Shown here piece by piece: positions 25,252-34,912 of a DNA stretch of 64,000 nt. Position numbers and translations under genes: made by a program. The stretch is from an uncultured Prevotella sp. (GTDB lineage Bacteria > Bacteroidota > Bacteroidia > Bacteroidales > Bacteroidaceae): positions 1 through 64,000 of the forward strand of contig CAJJWN010000004.1 of the NCBI GenBank assembly GCA_905196835.1, given 5' to 3'. How positions within the stretch are numbered: the stretch's first letter is position 1; the number at the start of each line of letters is the position of its first letter. Below the pieces are notes generated by a model. It had not been told where the DNA came from and searched no databases. It saw only the letters and a list, made by a program, of their open reading frames with translations.

Positions 25252-27906
25252 ATGAACGAAAAATCATCCATCGAAAAGAACGCGGCACAGAAACAGGCCG
25301 GACTGCTGATACAAGCCATCAACGGTGCAGGAGAGGCCGGTAGATACTGGCTCAACCCGTCGGGCAAGACCCGACCGAGGTTTTATCCCAATGGAGTGTC
25401 TATAAGCCCCTTCAACGCCTTGGTCATGGCACTCGACTCTGACGCGAAAGGATGCAAGACCAACCTCTTCACCCTCTTCGCCGAAGCGAAGCAACGCGGG
25501 GAGCCGGTGCGCGAACACGAGAAAGGTGCGCCTTTCCTGTTCTACAACTGGAACAGGTACGTGAACCGCAACAACCCGGAGGACGTGATAGGCCGCCAAA
25601 CCTACCTGCAACTGGAGAAAAGCGAGCAGGAACGCTACAAGGGCATCCACAACCGGGAAGTCCGTACCGTGTTCAACATTGACCAGACCCTTTTGCCTAT
25701 GGTGGATGTGCAAGCCTATGAAGGCCTGTTGAAAAGGGACGGTGGCACCAGGGAACGCGGCTACGGGGAAAACGACGACCGCAAACTGCACATACGCATC
25801 AACGACTTCCTGCTGAAAATGCGCGACAATCTGGTACCTGTCCGCATGGACGGCAGCGGCGTGGCCCATTACGACAGCACGAGGGATGCCGTCTATGTAC
25901 CACGCCAAAAGGACTTCGAGCATTACCACGACTACGTGCAGGAGGTGTTCCGGCAGGTGGTGAGCGCCACCGGCCACCAGCAACGGCTGGCCCGCGAGGG
26001 CATGGTGATGAAAGACGGAAAAGCCCCGTCCGAAGAAGCGGTCAGGCAGGAACGGCTCATCGTGGAACTGGCCTCCGGCCTCAAGATGCTGGAGTTGGGC
26101 CTGCCCGCCCGTCTGAGAAGCGACAGCATGGCCCTGACCGACTATTGGACGAGGGAACTGAAAGAGAACCCGCAGCTTATTGACATCATCGAGAGCGACG
26201 TGAACAACGCCCTTGACGTGATACACAAGGCGGAACGCGGCGAGAAAATCGAATACGCCACGCACCGCAACCGGCGTGAAACCGCCAAGTTGGAAAAGGA
26301 ACAGCCTTTGTACCATTTCATCGCTGACGAGATAGCCAAGCATCCCGACAAGGAAAAAAAGACTTTCGTGGTGGTCAGGGACAATAACGGGAAAAGTGCC
26401 GATGTCATCCTCCCCGCAGGAGCCTCGCCGGAAGCGGAGAACGAAGTGCCGGGCATGTCAAAACAGCGCATACGGAACATACTGGGCAAGGAGGGCATCG
26501 AAAACGTGGCGTTCTACAACCCGGACGGCGCATGGGGCTACCATCCTGACGACCTGACCTTTGAAGGCAAGCAGGTCTCGGTGGCCAAGCTGCGGAACTG
26601 GTCGATGGAAACCCTTTCCACCTTAGACGTGTCCGAAGCCCTGAAACGTGCCGGCCAGGTACGCTTCGAGCAGGTGCAGATGATACAGGATGACGAAAAA
26701 CGCTGGGCCTTGTACATCAAGCCGGAAGGCAAGGCGGGGTACAGCGTCTATCCCGACAAGGACGACCTCAACCGTTTCTTCACGACCCTGAAACAGGCCA
26801 TGCAGAACATCTCCGCCGTGCGTGGCGAATTGGCCAGCAAGTATTACCTCCTGGCCGAAAGCCGTCCGGAACTCAAGGCAGACCTGTTCTCCACTCATGA
26901 GGAGGGCATCGACTTGAACCAAATCGAGCGTGTGTCCGTGTACAAGACCCGGACGGACGGCATACAATGCGCCGTCACCATCAACGGGGAGAAGTTGCCG
27001 CCGCGCAGTGTGACCCCGCAGCAATGGCAACGGATGTGGGTGGCCGACGACCCCGTAAAGTACAAGAAGCACCTTGCGGCCACCCTCTTTGCGGACGTTC
27101 TTCGGAAAGGACTGGCACAGGAACAGACGACGGGCGAGAAAGCGTCCGCAGACACGGACCAGAAGCAGACGGAAAAGGCGGCCGTCGACAATCCGGTAAG
27201 GAACGATTTTTCCATAAAAGATATTCCTGAATCCCAATATGAACGATACAAACAGCTTAAAGAGGAACAACCGGAAGCGATTGTTCTTTTCAAGCATGGA
27301 AACTGCTATTACTCTTCGATGTATGATGCGGAAACCATTGCAAACGAACTGAATCTGCCTCCGGAGAAAGAACGTGCCCCTTATCAGTCAGACAGGATTA
27401 TTCCTATATTCAACCATGATGACGAGCGGACAAGGCAGCAGATTCTCCGTTTACGTGCCTATGTCATAGAGTGCAATGCCGTTTCAAAAAAACAGTTGGA
27501 TGGAAAAGCCGGGATTACCACCGGACAAGATGAAGGCACACAATCTGGAAAAGACAGGAAAGCTACAGACAGTCTAAAAACAGATTCTTCCATTTTGGAA
27601 CAATGGAAGCAACTGAAAGAGAAACACCCAGATGCCGTCCTTCTGTTCCGAAAGGATGACAGTTATGAAGCCTACAAGGAAGATGCCGGAAAGGCCGGGA
27701 AGATATTGAACCTCGAAATCCAGCAGAGAGGCTGCACGGACGGAAGGGACATGGGAACAGTGGCCTTCCCGTCAAAAGACTTAGATATGTTCCTGCCCAA
27801 ACTGATACGTGCCGGATGCAGGGTGGCCATCTGCGACCAGATAGAGCCGAAGCAGGAACAACACTGGGAAAGGCTGGAAGAACAGGCCAGGGGAATGAAA
27901 CGCTGA
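25252..27906 (+). CDS. Polyvalent ArdC-like protein with two MutS-I-like C-terminal modules
   Basis: 884 residues. The first 250 or so resemble the ArdC N-terminal ssDNA-binding/anti-restriction domain (PNGVSISPFNALVMALDSDA, KGAPFLFYNWNRYV, VFNIDQT), but the HExxH zincin motif is replaced (HYHDYVQEVFRQVV). The middle carries DUF3945-type stretches. Near residues 660-745 and 781-875 are two copies of a MutS domain I-like module; the second is clear (LEQWKQLKEKHPDAVLLFRK ... RAGCRVAICDQIEP) and the first is diverged. MutS-I contacts mismatched DNA in MutS. Such multi-domain proteins are thought to protect incoming DNA; this one probably acts on ssDNA or unusual DNA. Confidence 0.8.
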   Translation: MNEKSSIEKNAAQKQAGLLIQAINGAGEAGRYWLNPSGKTRPRFYPNGVSISPFNALVMALDSDAKGCKTNLFTLFAEAKQRGEPVREHEKGAPFLFYNWNRYVNRNNPEDVIGRQTYLQLEKSEQERYKGIHNREVRTVFNIDQTLLPMVDVQAYEGLLKRDGGTRERGYGENDDRKLHIRINDFLLKMRDNLVPVRMDGSGVAHYDSTRDAVYVPRQKDFEHYHDYVQEVFRQVVSATGHQQRLAREGMVMKDGKAPSEEAVRQERLIVELASGLKMLELGLPARLRSDSMALTDYWTRELKENPQLIDIIESDVNNALDVIHKAERGEKIEYATHRNRRETAKLEKEQPLYHFIADEIAKHPDKEKKTFVVVRDNNGKSADVILPAGASPEAENEVPGMSKQRIRNILGKEGIENVAFYNPDGAWGYHPDDLTFEGKQVSVAKLRNWSMETLSTLDVSEALKRAGQVRFEQVQMIQDDEKRWALYIKPEGKAGYSVYPDKDDLNRFFTTLKQAMQNISAVRGELASKYYLLAESRPELKADLFSTHEEGIDLNQIERVSVYKTRTDGIQCAVTINGEKLPPRSVTPQQWQRMWVADDPVKYKKHLAATLFADVLRKGLAQEQTTGEKASADTDQKQTEKAAVDNPVRNDFSIKDIPESQYERYKQLKEEQPEAIVLFKHGNCYYSSMYDAETIANELNLPPEKERAPYQSDRIIPIFNHDDERTRQQILRLRAYVIECNAVSKKQLDGKAGITTGQDEGTQSGKDRKATDSLKTDSSILEQWKQLKEKHPDAVLLFRKDDSYEAYKEDAGKAGKILNLEIQQRGCTDGRDMGTVAFPSKDLDMFLPKLIRAGCRVAICDQIEPKQEQHWERLEEQARGMKR

Positions 27907-27937
27907 CAATATAATCTTTAATCATGACATTACAGCA

Positions 27938-29479
27938 ATGAGCAAGAACCAAGAATACGCGGAACAGTATGCGGAATTTGCGAAGGAGCAGATGAAACGC
28001 TACGGCATACCGGCCTCCGTCACCCTCGCACAGGGCATACTGGAAAGCAGCAACGGGCAGAGTGAACTGGCCCGGAAGGGGAACAACCATTTCGGCATTA
28101 AGGCCACGTCCGCATGGCTAAGGGATGGTGGCGGCTATTTGGTATATACCGACGACCGACCCGACGAGAAATTCTGCAAGTATGCTTCCGTGGGCGACAG
28201 CTACGAGCGCCACTCACAGTTCCTGAAAGGGAACGGACGCTATGCCAAGTGTTTCACCTTGCCGCCCGATGACTACAAAGGATGGACGGAAAGCATCGAG
28301 AAAGCCGGGTATGCCACAGGAGGAGGATATGCCGCCAAGCTGCAACAGATTATCGAGCGGAACGGGCTGCAGAAATACGACCGGATGGTGATGCAGGAAA
28401 TGAAGGCGCAAGGAAAGTCATTCGGTGTGGAGGGGAATCCGAGGAACACGGAGAGCCGGACACCGTATTCATTCCCGGTCAGCCGGGAGGAATACCTGTT
28501 CGTCACCTCGCCTTTCGGGATGCGTACCGACCCGATGGACGGAACCAAGCAACAGATGCACAAGGGCATCGACATCCGCACGGACCACGACGACGTGCTG
28601 GCCACCGAAGCGGATGGAAAAGTGGTAGGCATAAACCACAACGCCCAAACCACCGGCGGAAAATCCGTCACCGTCGAATACGCACGGGAAGACGGCGGCA
28701 GGCTGCAAGTCGCCTATATGCACCTGGACAGCATTGCCGTGAAAAAAGGCGACACGGTGCAGGCCGGGCAGAAGCTCGGCGTATCGGGATACACCGGCAC
28801 CCGCACCACGGGCGAGCATCTGCATTTCGAGGTCAAGGACATTGCCAAGGACGGAACGGAAAGGCATATCGACCCGGCCGCCTACCTAGCGGACATCGCA
28901 CAGAAAGGCGACATCCGCCTACAAGCCCTGCATAACGGAAACGACCTATTGGCCAAATACAAGTCGGAAACGCCGGATGCCAATCGTCCGTTGTCCACGG
29001 AGGCATGGATGAAGAAGCTGCTCTCCTCGGAAGACAGCGGCGTGGGCGTCACCGGCGCAGACCCGATAGTGGAAATGGCCATGAACGCCTATACCTCGCT
29101 GATGCTGCTGGCCGTGCAGATAGACGGCAAGACCGAAGGGGAACGGAAAGCGTTGGTGTCGGAATACACGTACCGGAAGCAGGCGGACCTGACCGCCCTC
29201 GTACCCGGCATGAAAAGCTGCACCATCGGTATGGAGGCAAACGGGAAGGCCGTCCTCCGGGCAGACAACGGAATGGTGGCGGTCAGGCACGAACTGAGTG
29301 CTACAGATTTGAACCGCCTCTCGCTGGTGTTGTCCAACGGGAACCTGTCCGACGAAGCCAAGCGGATGCGCGTGGCCGGGCTGGTGAACGGCATCGTATT
29401 GAGCCGTCAAGCTGCCCAAAACTATGAGCAAGGCATGAGCGAGGGGCAGGAACGGACAGAAACCCTGCAACGGAAATAA
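27938..29479 (+). CDS. Glucosaminidase plus M23 endopeptidase, VirB1-like cell-wall enzyme
   Basis: 513 residues. Residues 1-150 form a FlgJ-type glucosaminidase (YGIPASVTLAQGILESSNGQ, NNHFGIKA, GYATGGGYAAKLQQII). Residues 180-330 form an M23 domain with intact HKGIDI and HLHFEV motifs. The remaining 180 residues are of unknown fold. There is no clear signal peptide, so export would need another route. Enzymes with both activities open the peptidoglycan for conjugation machinery. Confidence 0.9.
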   Translation: MSKNQEYAEQYAEFAKEQMKRYGIPASVTLAQGILESSNGQSELARKGNNHFGIKATSAWLRDGGGYLVYTDDRPDEKFCKYASVGDSYERHSQFLKGNGRYAKCFTLPPDDYKGWTESIEKAGYATGGGYAAKLQQIIERNGLQKYDRMVMQEMKAQGKSFGVEGNPRNTESRTPYSFPVSREEYLFVTSPFGMRTDPMDGTKQQMHKGIDIRTDHDDVLATEADGKVVGINHNAQTTGGKSVTVEYAREDGGRLQVAYMHLDSIAVKKGDTVQAGQKLGVSGYTGTRTTGEHLHFEVKDIAKDGTERHIDPAAYLADIAQKGDIRLQALHNGNDLLAKYKSETPDANRPLSTEAWMKKLLSSEDSGVGVTGADPIVEMAMNAYTSLMLLAVQIDGKTEGERKALVSEYTYRKQADLTALVPGMKSCTIGMEANGKAVLRADNGMVAVRHELSATDLNRLSLVLSNGNLSDEAKRMRVAGLVNGIVLSRQAAQNYEQGMSEGQERTETLQRK

Positions 29480-29490
29480 GGGAATAGACT

Positions 29491-29673
29491 ATGAAAGGAA
29501 TGATTTTTTATTTGGCGCAAGGGTTGTTGGCCTTGTCGGTGCTGGCACTCCACGTAACGGTCTGCCTGCTGCTGTTGGGCAGGACGGGCGCGTTGGTTTA
29601 CCTCGGCATCCAGGCAGCCATCGCCGCTTGGATTATCTATGAAATGATACGGGCGCCAGTCTATGACGACTGA
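29491..29673 (+). CDS. Small two-segment membrane protein
   Basis: 60 residues, nearly all hydrophobic (MIFYLAQGLLALSVLALHVT, GALVYLGIQAAIAAWIIYEM). It follows the cell-wall enzyme by 11 bases. No family recognised. Confidence 0.7.
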   Translation: MKGMIFYLAQGLLALSVLALHVTVCLLLLGRTGALVYLGIQAAIAAWIIYEMIRAPVYDD

Positions 29674-29753
29674 CCATACACTACAACATTTTCCATTATC
29701 AACCATCTGACACATTAGACGCTCGGACAGAACTTCATTTTAATTCAAGACGT

Positions 29754-30365
29754 ATGATTAAATGCAATGTGACAGTGTGCGGCACCGTCAGCCGGGAAGC
29801 GGCGGTACGCACCGACAAAGAGGGCAAGCCTTTCGTGAGCTTCTCCCTGAACGTGGTAATCCCGGCCAGAAACGGCATCAACAAGACCATCGAGGTGAGC
29901 GTGGCCAAGGACGGCAACGAAACAGACATGACGGCTTACCGTCCGGGAACAAGGCTGGAGGTGCCCGGTACGCTCATCCTGAAGAAACGGGAGGAACGGC
30001 TGTATTTCAACCTCTCCGCTTCGGGCGTGAACTTCGCCACTACGGAAGACAAGGATTTCATCAAAGGCAAGATGGAGTTCCGTGGCAAAATCGGCAAGTC
30101 CGTGGAGGAGCGCAAGGACAAGAACGGCAAGGACTACATCCAGTTCTCCGCCTTCAGTGCCGAGAAGGTCGGCGACGGCTTCACCTATATCTGGGTGCGT
30201 TTCTTCTGTTTCGGCAAGGAACGTGAGGCATGGCTGCAGCCCGGTGCCAAGACGGAAGTCAAGGGTGAACTGGAAGTGTCCGCGTATAACGACAGCCTGA
30301 ACCTGTCATGCCGCGTGGACGAGATGAACGAATATGTCAAACCGCCTTATCCGGCCAATGACTGA
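29754..30365 (+). CDS. Double OB-fold single-stranded DNA-binding protein
   Basis: 203 residues. Two SSB-like OB folds in tandem: residues 1-95 (MIKCNVTVCGTVSREAAVRT ... RLEVPGTLILKKREERLYFN) and 100-195 (MEFRGKIGKSVEERKDKNGK ... AKTEVKGELEVSAYNDSLNL). It lacks the acidic C-terminal tail of housekeeping SSB. It probably coats the transferred strand. It is 5 bases upstream of the split ardC-like gene and distinct from the single-OB SSB at 61042. Confidence 0.8.
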   Translation: MIKCNVTVCGTVSREAAVRTDKEGKPFVSFSLNVVIPARNGINKTIEVSVAKDGNETDMTAYRPGTRLEVPGTLILKKREERLYFNLSASGVNFATTEDKDFIKGKMEFRGKIGKSVEERKDKNGKDYIQFSAFSAEKVGDGFTYIWVRFFCFGKEREAWLQPGAKTEVKGELEVSAYNDSLNLSCRVDEMNEYVKPPYPAND

Positions 30366-30370
30366 CGCTT

Positions 30371-30563
30371 ATGGGTTATAGGAAAAACAACCAGGACGGG
30401 CCGAGCAGCGAGGACAAGGCTTTGGACCTCTTCGCGGAGATGATGATACAGAAAATCGAGGAAATCAAGAAGGACTGGAGAAAACCTTGGTTTACGGACG
30501 GTGCGCTCACATGGCCGAAGAACATGGCAGGCCGCGAGTATAACGGACTCAATGCGCTGATGT
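30371..30563 (+). CDS. ArdC-type antirestriction/zincin protein, exon 1 (split by group II intron)
   Basis: Exon 1 encodes MGYRKNNQDGPSSEDKALDL ... NGLNALM plus the first base of codon 65. The frame runs into the intron and stops after ten more codons. Joining 30563 to 33049 restores an open frame of 1692 bases (563 residues), with NGLNALMLLMHCEDKGY matching the spacing of the ArdC N-terminal motif. ArdC proteins bind ssDNA and shield entering DNA from restriction. Confidence 0.9.
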
Positions 30564-33048
30564 GTGCGCCAGTATTGGCTGCGTAATAAATATCTCTTTG
30601 GCAAGAGATTAGGTGAGGATTCGAATCACCTACTACCAACTGACTTATCCGTAGGGGAAACCCGATGGGGAGTGTAGCATGTCAGTAAAACCCTAAGTCA
30701 ACTAATTGCCATGTTGCTACTGAGGGGTGAGGTAGAAAGATAGATACAAGGATGAAACCTTGATTGGTTAAACGATAGTCAAGTGGCATACGCTGTGGCT
30801 GCGTCGGAAGGCAATTACAAACGACGTATCGTAACACCCTCATTCAAAACATCAGTCTGAGTGGCAAAAGAATCGGTTACGACACACTGCAATAAGTAGA
30901 AAAAGACGAAAGTCGCATCCGAAAATCTATCGTGCTAATAGTTATTACGTAACTAAACTGGGATTACCTAAATCGGGATGCCGAAAGGCTATGAATTATA
31001 GGTTCTGAATACCCGACATGGTAACGGAGCTCTCGTAGTAGTCCGAGCAAGGGAAAGCCTTGCACATGGCGAAGGAGAGCAGTTAATAACTTAATACAAA
31101 CAAAGGATAATGTGAGAGACATTATGAGAAATCCAGAGCAAGTATTAAACAATCTAATCGTTCACAGCAAAGTTTCGGATTACAAGTTCGAAAGGCTGTA
31201 TCGGAATCTATTCAATGAACAGATGTTCTATATTGCTTATCAGCGCATATATGCAAAGCCAGGCAATATGACACCTGGAGCAGATGGCAAAACTATAGAC
31301 CAAATGTCAACTCAAAGAATAGAAAGACTCATCGAAAGCCTCAAAAACGAGACTTACCAACCAGTTCCGGCAAGAAGAACGTATATACCAAAGAAAAACG
31401 GAAAACTCCGTCCTCTTGGTATTCCGTCCTTTGAGGATAAACTTGTGCAAGAGGTAACAAGAATGCTTCTTGAAGCCATATATGAAGGGCATTTTGAATG
31501 CACTTCTCACGGCTTTAGACCTTTCAAGAGTTGCCATACTGCAATGGATGACATCCAAAAACACTTCACTGGTGCGAAATGGTTTATCGAAGGAGACATA
31601 AAAGGTTTCTTTGATAATATTGACCATAATGTACTCATCGATATTCTCAAACTGAGAATTAGTGACGAACGTTTTCTACGACTAATCCGCAAGTTTCTCA
31701 ATGCTGGCTATATGGAGAAATGGACATATCACAAGACGTACTCGGGAACACCCCAAGGTGGAATCGTTAGCCCAATTTTGGCAAACATTTATCTTGACCA
31801 GTTCGATAAGTATATCAAGGAATATGCCGAAAACTTCAACACTGGAAAAGGCAGAAGGGTCAACCCCGAGTATAACCGTTTCTGCAACAAACGTAATGCA
31901 CTGAAACGCAAGCTTAAAAGCGAAATGGACGAATCTGTTAGACAACAACTAATGGACGAAATCCAAGCATTGAAAGCCAAAATGGTTACAATTCCGTACA
32001 ACATGGCAATGGATGAAAACTACAAACGAATGAAATATGTTCGTTATGCAGACGATTTCCTAATCGGAGTAATTGGCAGTAAAGAAGATTGCAAGAAGAT
32101 GAAAGAGGACATCACGATTTATATGCGTGATAAACTGAAGTTGGAACTTTCCGATGAAAAGACCTTAATCACTCATTCGCATGAACATGCTAAATTTCTC
32201 GGATTCGAAATCTCAGTCCAAAAGTCAAATACGCTACGAAGAAATAGCCTTGGCTTCACCCGTAGGTCTTTCCAAGGGAAGGTTGTCATATCGCTCTCTC
32301 CCGATAATGTCGAAAAGAAACTTTTGGCTCTAAAGGCCATAAGAATCAAGGACATTCAAGGAAGAAGATTATGGTGGCCCGAATCTCGTGGATATTTAGT
32401 CGGTAAGAAGGAAGAAGAAATCTTGATGCAATACAATCTTGAAATCAGAGGTTTCTACAATTATTTCTCTATTGCCAACAATATAGCTGCGGTAGGAAGC
32501 GGATTTGGCTATGCGATGAGGTTTAGCCTATACAAAACCCTTGCCAACAAGCACAACAGTACTATCAGTAAGGTAAGAAATAAATACCGAAAAGATAAGG
32601 ACTTTGTGATTCCCTACAAGGATAAGAATGGCAAAGAGAAATGTGTAGTGTTATACAATCAAGGCTTTAAGCGCCAAACTATCAACGATTTTCCCGAAGT
32701 GGACAATCTGCCAAATACTTGTTGGCTTCCTGAGCCAACTCTTGTTGACAGACTTAAAACTTCATGTTGCGAACTATGCGGTCAAACTGGCAATGTAGTG
32801 ATGCATCACGTGCGTAAACTCACACTTTTAAAGGGTGAGAACGAATGGGAAAAACTTATGCTCAAAAAGCGCAGGAAAACGTTAGTAGTATGCGAAACAT
32901 GCAATGCGAAAATCCAAAGAGCAAGTGAAAAATAGATTGATGTTATTAATGGAAAGCCGTATACATGGAGACATGTACGTACGGTTTGGGGGCAGATATT
33001 TGGAAACCTACCACCGAAAGGTGTCAAGGCGTCGAATATCGAGCCTAC
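30564..33048 (+). mobile_element. Complete group II intron (LtrB-like) in an ardC-type gene
   Basis: 2485 bases. The 5' end GTGCGCC matches the LtrB-type GUGCG start. The 3' end is ...GAGCCTAC, a normal AY end. Bases 30849-30855 (ACATCAG, EBS1) are an exact complement of the last seven exon bases 30557-30563 (CTGATGT, IBS1). A domain V hairpin lies at 32952-32988 (AAAGCCGT/ACGGTTT arms, AGC triad). The stretch 30960-31090 parallels the Lactococcus LtrB domain region before its ORF. All parts needed for splicing and retrohoming appear present; activity is inferred. Confidence 0.93.
31112..32935 (+). CDS. ltrA: Group II intron-encoded reverse transcriptase/maturase/endonuclease (LtrA family)
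   Basis: 607 residues if GTG 31112 is the start; ATG 31124 (MRNPEQVLNN) is an equally good choice. Reverse-transcriptase blocks are present: RPLGIPSFEDKLVQEV, HGFRPFKSCHTAMDDI, FIEGDIKGFFDNIDH, SGTPQGGIVSPILANI and the catalytic VRYADDF (about residue 310). The maturase X region follows. The C-terminus carries an HNH endonuclease (CCELCGQTGNVVMHH ... LVVCETCNAKIQ). Length and motif order match LtrA. It lies in intron domain IV. Confidence 0.96.
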   Translation: MRDIMRNPEQVLNNLIVHSKVSDYKFERLYRNLFNEQMFYIAYQRIYAKPGNMTPGADGKTIDQMSTQRIERLIESLKNETYQPVPARRTYIPKKNGKLRPLGIPSFEDKLVQEVTRMLLEAIYEGHFECTSHGFRPFKSCHTAMDDIQKHFTGAKWFIEGDIKGFFDNIDHNVLIDILKLRISDERFLRLIRKFLNAGYMEKWTYHKTYSGTPQGGIVSPILANIYLDQFDKYIKEYAENFNTGKGRRVNPEYNRFCNKRNALKRKLKSEMDESVRQQLMDEIQALKAKMVTIPYNMAMDENYKRMKYVRYADDFLIGVIGSKEDCKKMKEDITIYMRDKLKLELSDEKTLITHSHEHAKFLGFEISVQKSNTLRRNSLGFTRRSFQGKVVISLSPDNVEKKLLALKAIRIKDIQGRRLWWPESRGYLVGKKEEEILMQYNLEIRGFYNYFSIANNIAAVGSGFGYAMRFSLYKTLANKHNSTISKVRNKYRKDKDFVIPYKDKNGKEKCVVLYNQGFKRQTINDFPEVDNLPNTCWLPEPTLVDRLKTSCCELCGQTGNVVMHHVRKLTLLKGENEWEKLMLKKRRKTLVVCETCNAKIQRASEK

Positions 33049-34547
33049 TGCTCATGCACTGCGAGGACAAAGGATACAGGATACCCCGGTTCTGTACGTT
33101 TGATGCGGTGACGCGCATGAACGGCAAGACGGACAAGGAAGGCAATGACTTGCCGAGGGTGTCCGTCCTCCGTGGCGAGAAGTCCTTTCCGGTGATGCTG
33201 ACCACTTTCACCTGCATCGACAAGGAAACCAAGGAAAAAATCAAGTATGAGGACTACAAGAAGCTGAGCGAGGAAGAAAAGAGGCAGTACAATGTCTATC
33301 CCAAGATGCAGGCTTTCAGGGTGTTCAACGTAGACCAAACCAACCTGAAGGAAAGCCGCCCGGAACTCTATGAGAAACTGGCGAGGGAAAGCGGACTACG
33401 GAAACCCGGACAGCCGGGGGAACAGTTCAGCTTTGAGCCGGTGGACCGGATGATGCAGGAGGGGAAATGGGTATGCCCCATCCGCCAAGTGTACCAGAAC
33501 AGTGCCTATTATTCCATCAGCAAGGATGAGATTGTCGTGCCGGAAAAGGCGCAGTTCAAGGACGGCGAATCGTTCTACGGCACATTGTTCCATGAGATGA
33601 CGCACTCGACCGGGGCGGAAAGCCGCCTCGGACGTATCAAGCCCGCTGCCTTCGGGTCGGACGACTACGCCCGCGAGGAACTGGTGGCGGAACTTGGCAG
33701 CGCACTGGTGGCACAGCGATACGGCATGAGCCGGCATCTGAAGGAGGACAGCGCGGCTTATCTGAAATCCTGGCTCAGCAGTCTGAAAGAATCCCCGCAG
33801 TTCATCAAGACCACCCTGTTGGACGTGAAAAAGGCCACCTCCATGATGACCCAACACATCGACCGCATCGCGCAGGAACTGGAACAGGCCGTTAAGGAAA
33901 AGCAAGACGGACAGGAACAGGGAAAGATGTTCTATTCTTCCGTGGCCTACCTACAGTCCACCGACGACACTTCCAGGCTTGACACCCTCAAGGATAAAGG
34001 CGACTATGACAACCTTCTGAAACTGGCCAAGGAGTATTACGATGGCAACGGGATGGACGAGAAGTACACTTTTCGGTCGCCGTTACAGAACAAGGGTGAT
34101 GACCTGCTTGTCGAGGACAAGGACTTTGCCGTCGTGTACAACGGCAGCGTGGGCGGCACCTATGAGGTGATGCTCAAGTTCACGGAAGAGGATGTGCGCG
34201 ACCACATCCGACGTTACGGCACCGACCGGGCCAGCGAAGATGTAAAAGAAGTGGCGAAGGACATGGTGGCGGAGGAATTTTCAGCGATGGCAGACCGCCT
34301 GATGCCCGTCCTGGAAATGGAGAACGGGGAGGTGCTGCACCTTCAGTACAACCGGGACAAGGACACCATAGAAGTGGGGACGGCCACCAATGCCGGTCTA
34401 GCCGTCCGGCACAGCTTTGGCTATGACCACGGCTCCACCCTGGAAGCCAACCTGCAGGAAGTGAACGACCGCTTGTCGGAAATGGAGGAATACAAACAGG
34501 AACAGGAGGAAGCGGCCTATTCATCCGGCGGAGGATGGCACAGGTGA
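33049..34547 (+). CDS. ArdC-type antirestriction/zincin protein, exon 2
   Basis: About 499 residues after splicing. The rest of the ArdC N-terminal domain (LLMHCEDKGYRIPRFCTFDA, FPVMLTTFTCIDKETKEKI, AFRVFNVDQTNLKESRPELY) leads to an intact zincin motif (LFHEMTHSTGAESRLGR, HExxH). The C-terminal 200 residues resemble accessory stretches of polyvalent proteins. Unlike the 884-residue relative upstream, this copy keeps the metalloprotease motif. It is the last gene of the rightward run, followed by a strong hairpin. Without splicing only a truncated product would be made. Confidence 0.88.
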
Positions 34548-34555
34548 TTGCAAAA

Positions 34556-34590
34556 GGCCAGCCGCAGGGAACACTATCCTGCGGCTGGTC
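34556..34590. terminator. Strong hairpin between converging transcription units
   Basis: A 12-base stem (GCCAGCCGCAGG with CCTGCGGCTGGT, one G-T) with a 9-base loop lies between the ardC stop (34547) and the leftward gene ending at 34595. The following T content is modest, so efficiency is uncertain; it could serve both directions. Confidence 0.7.
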
Positions 34591-34594
34591 GTCC

Positions 34595-34861
34595 TTACTG
34601 TTCCCTACTTTGCAGCCAAGTGCGCCAATCCTCTTCGTCAAGGGTCAATTTGTGCAAGTCCCAATCGTACTCGACATCAGGCATCGGCTCTCTCGAATAG
34701 GGGAAATAGAGGCTGAAGCCTATCTGCCCATACGAGCAGAACAAGGGCTGCGCACAGATGTAACGCCCGAAATAGCTTTTTGCCGTGCAATACTTCCGCC
34801 AGTTGAAACGTCCGCTGATGATGTTCCGGCAAAGCCTGCGAATGTATTTGTCTGTATCCAT
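34595..34861 (-). CDS. Small protein, unknown, last gene of a leftward four-gene set
   Basis: 88 residues (MDTDKYIRRLCRNIISGRFN ... DEEDWRTWLQSREQ) with a Cys/Tyr-rich middle (YFGRYICAQPLFCSYGQIGF). It follows the 121-residue gene by about 50 bases and ends at the shared terminator. No family recognised. Leading-region anti-defence factors are often small proteins of this kind, but nothing here proves it. Confidence 0.6.
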   Translation of the reverse strand: MDTDKYIRRLCRNIISGRFNWRKYCTAKSYFGRYICAQPLFCSYGQIGFSLYFPYSREPMPDVEYDWDLHKLTLDEEDWRTWLQSREQ

Positions 34862-34912
34862 CTTTTATGAATTTATGGGGAGGTGGTCGGCCTCCCCGTT
34901 ACCTTATTATAT

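Noticed and set aside
24090..25367. Minus-strand open frame of 425 codons
   Set aside because: It is antisense to the 602-residue transfer protein and has no domain-like sequence.
30562..33053. Alternative intron boundary GTGTG at 30562 with 3' end after CTCAT
   Set aside because: It also restores a frame, but it shortens the ArdC motif by three residues and loses the seven-base IBS1/EBS1 match.
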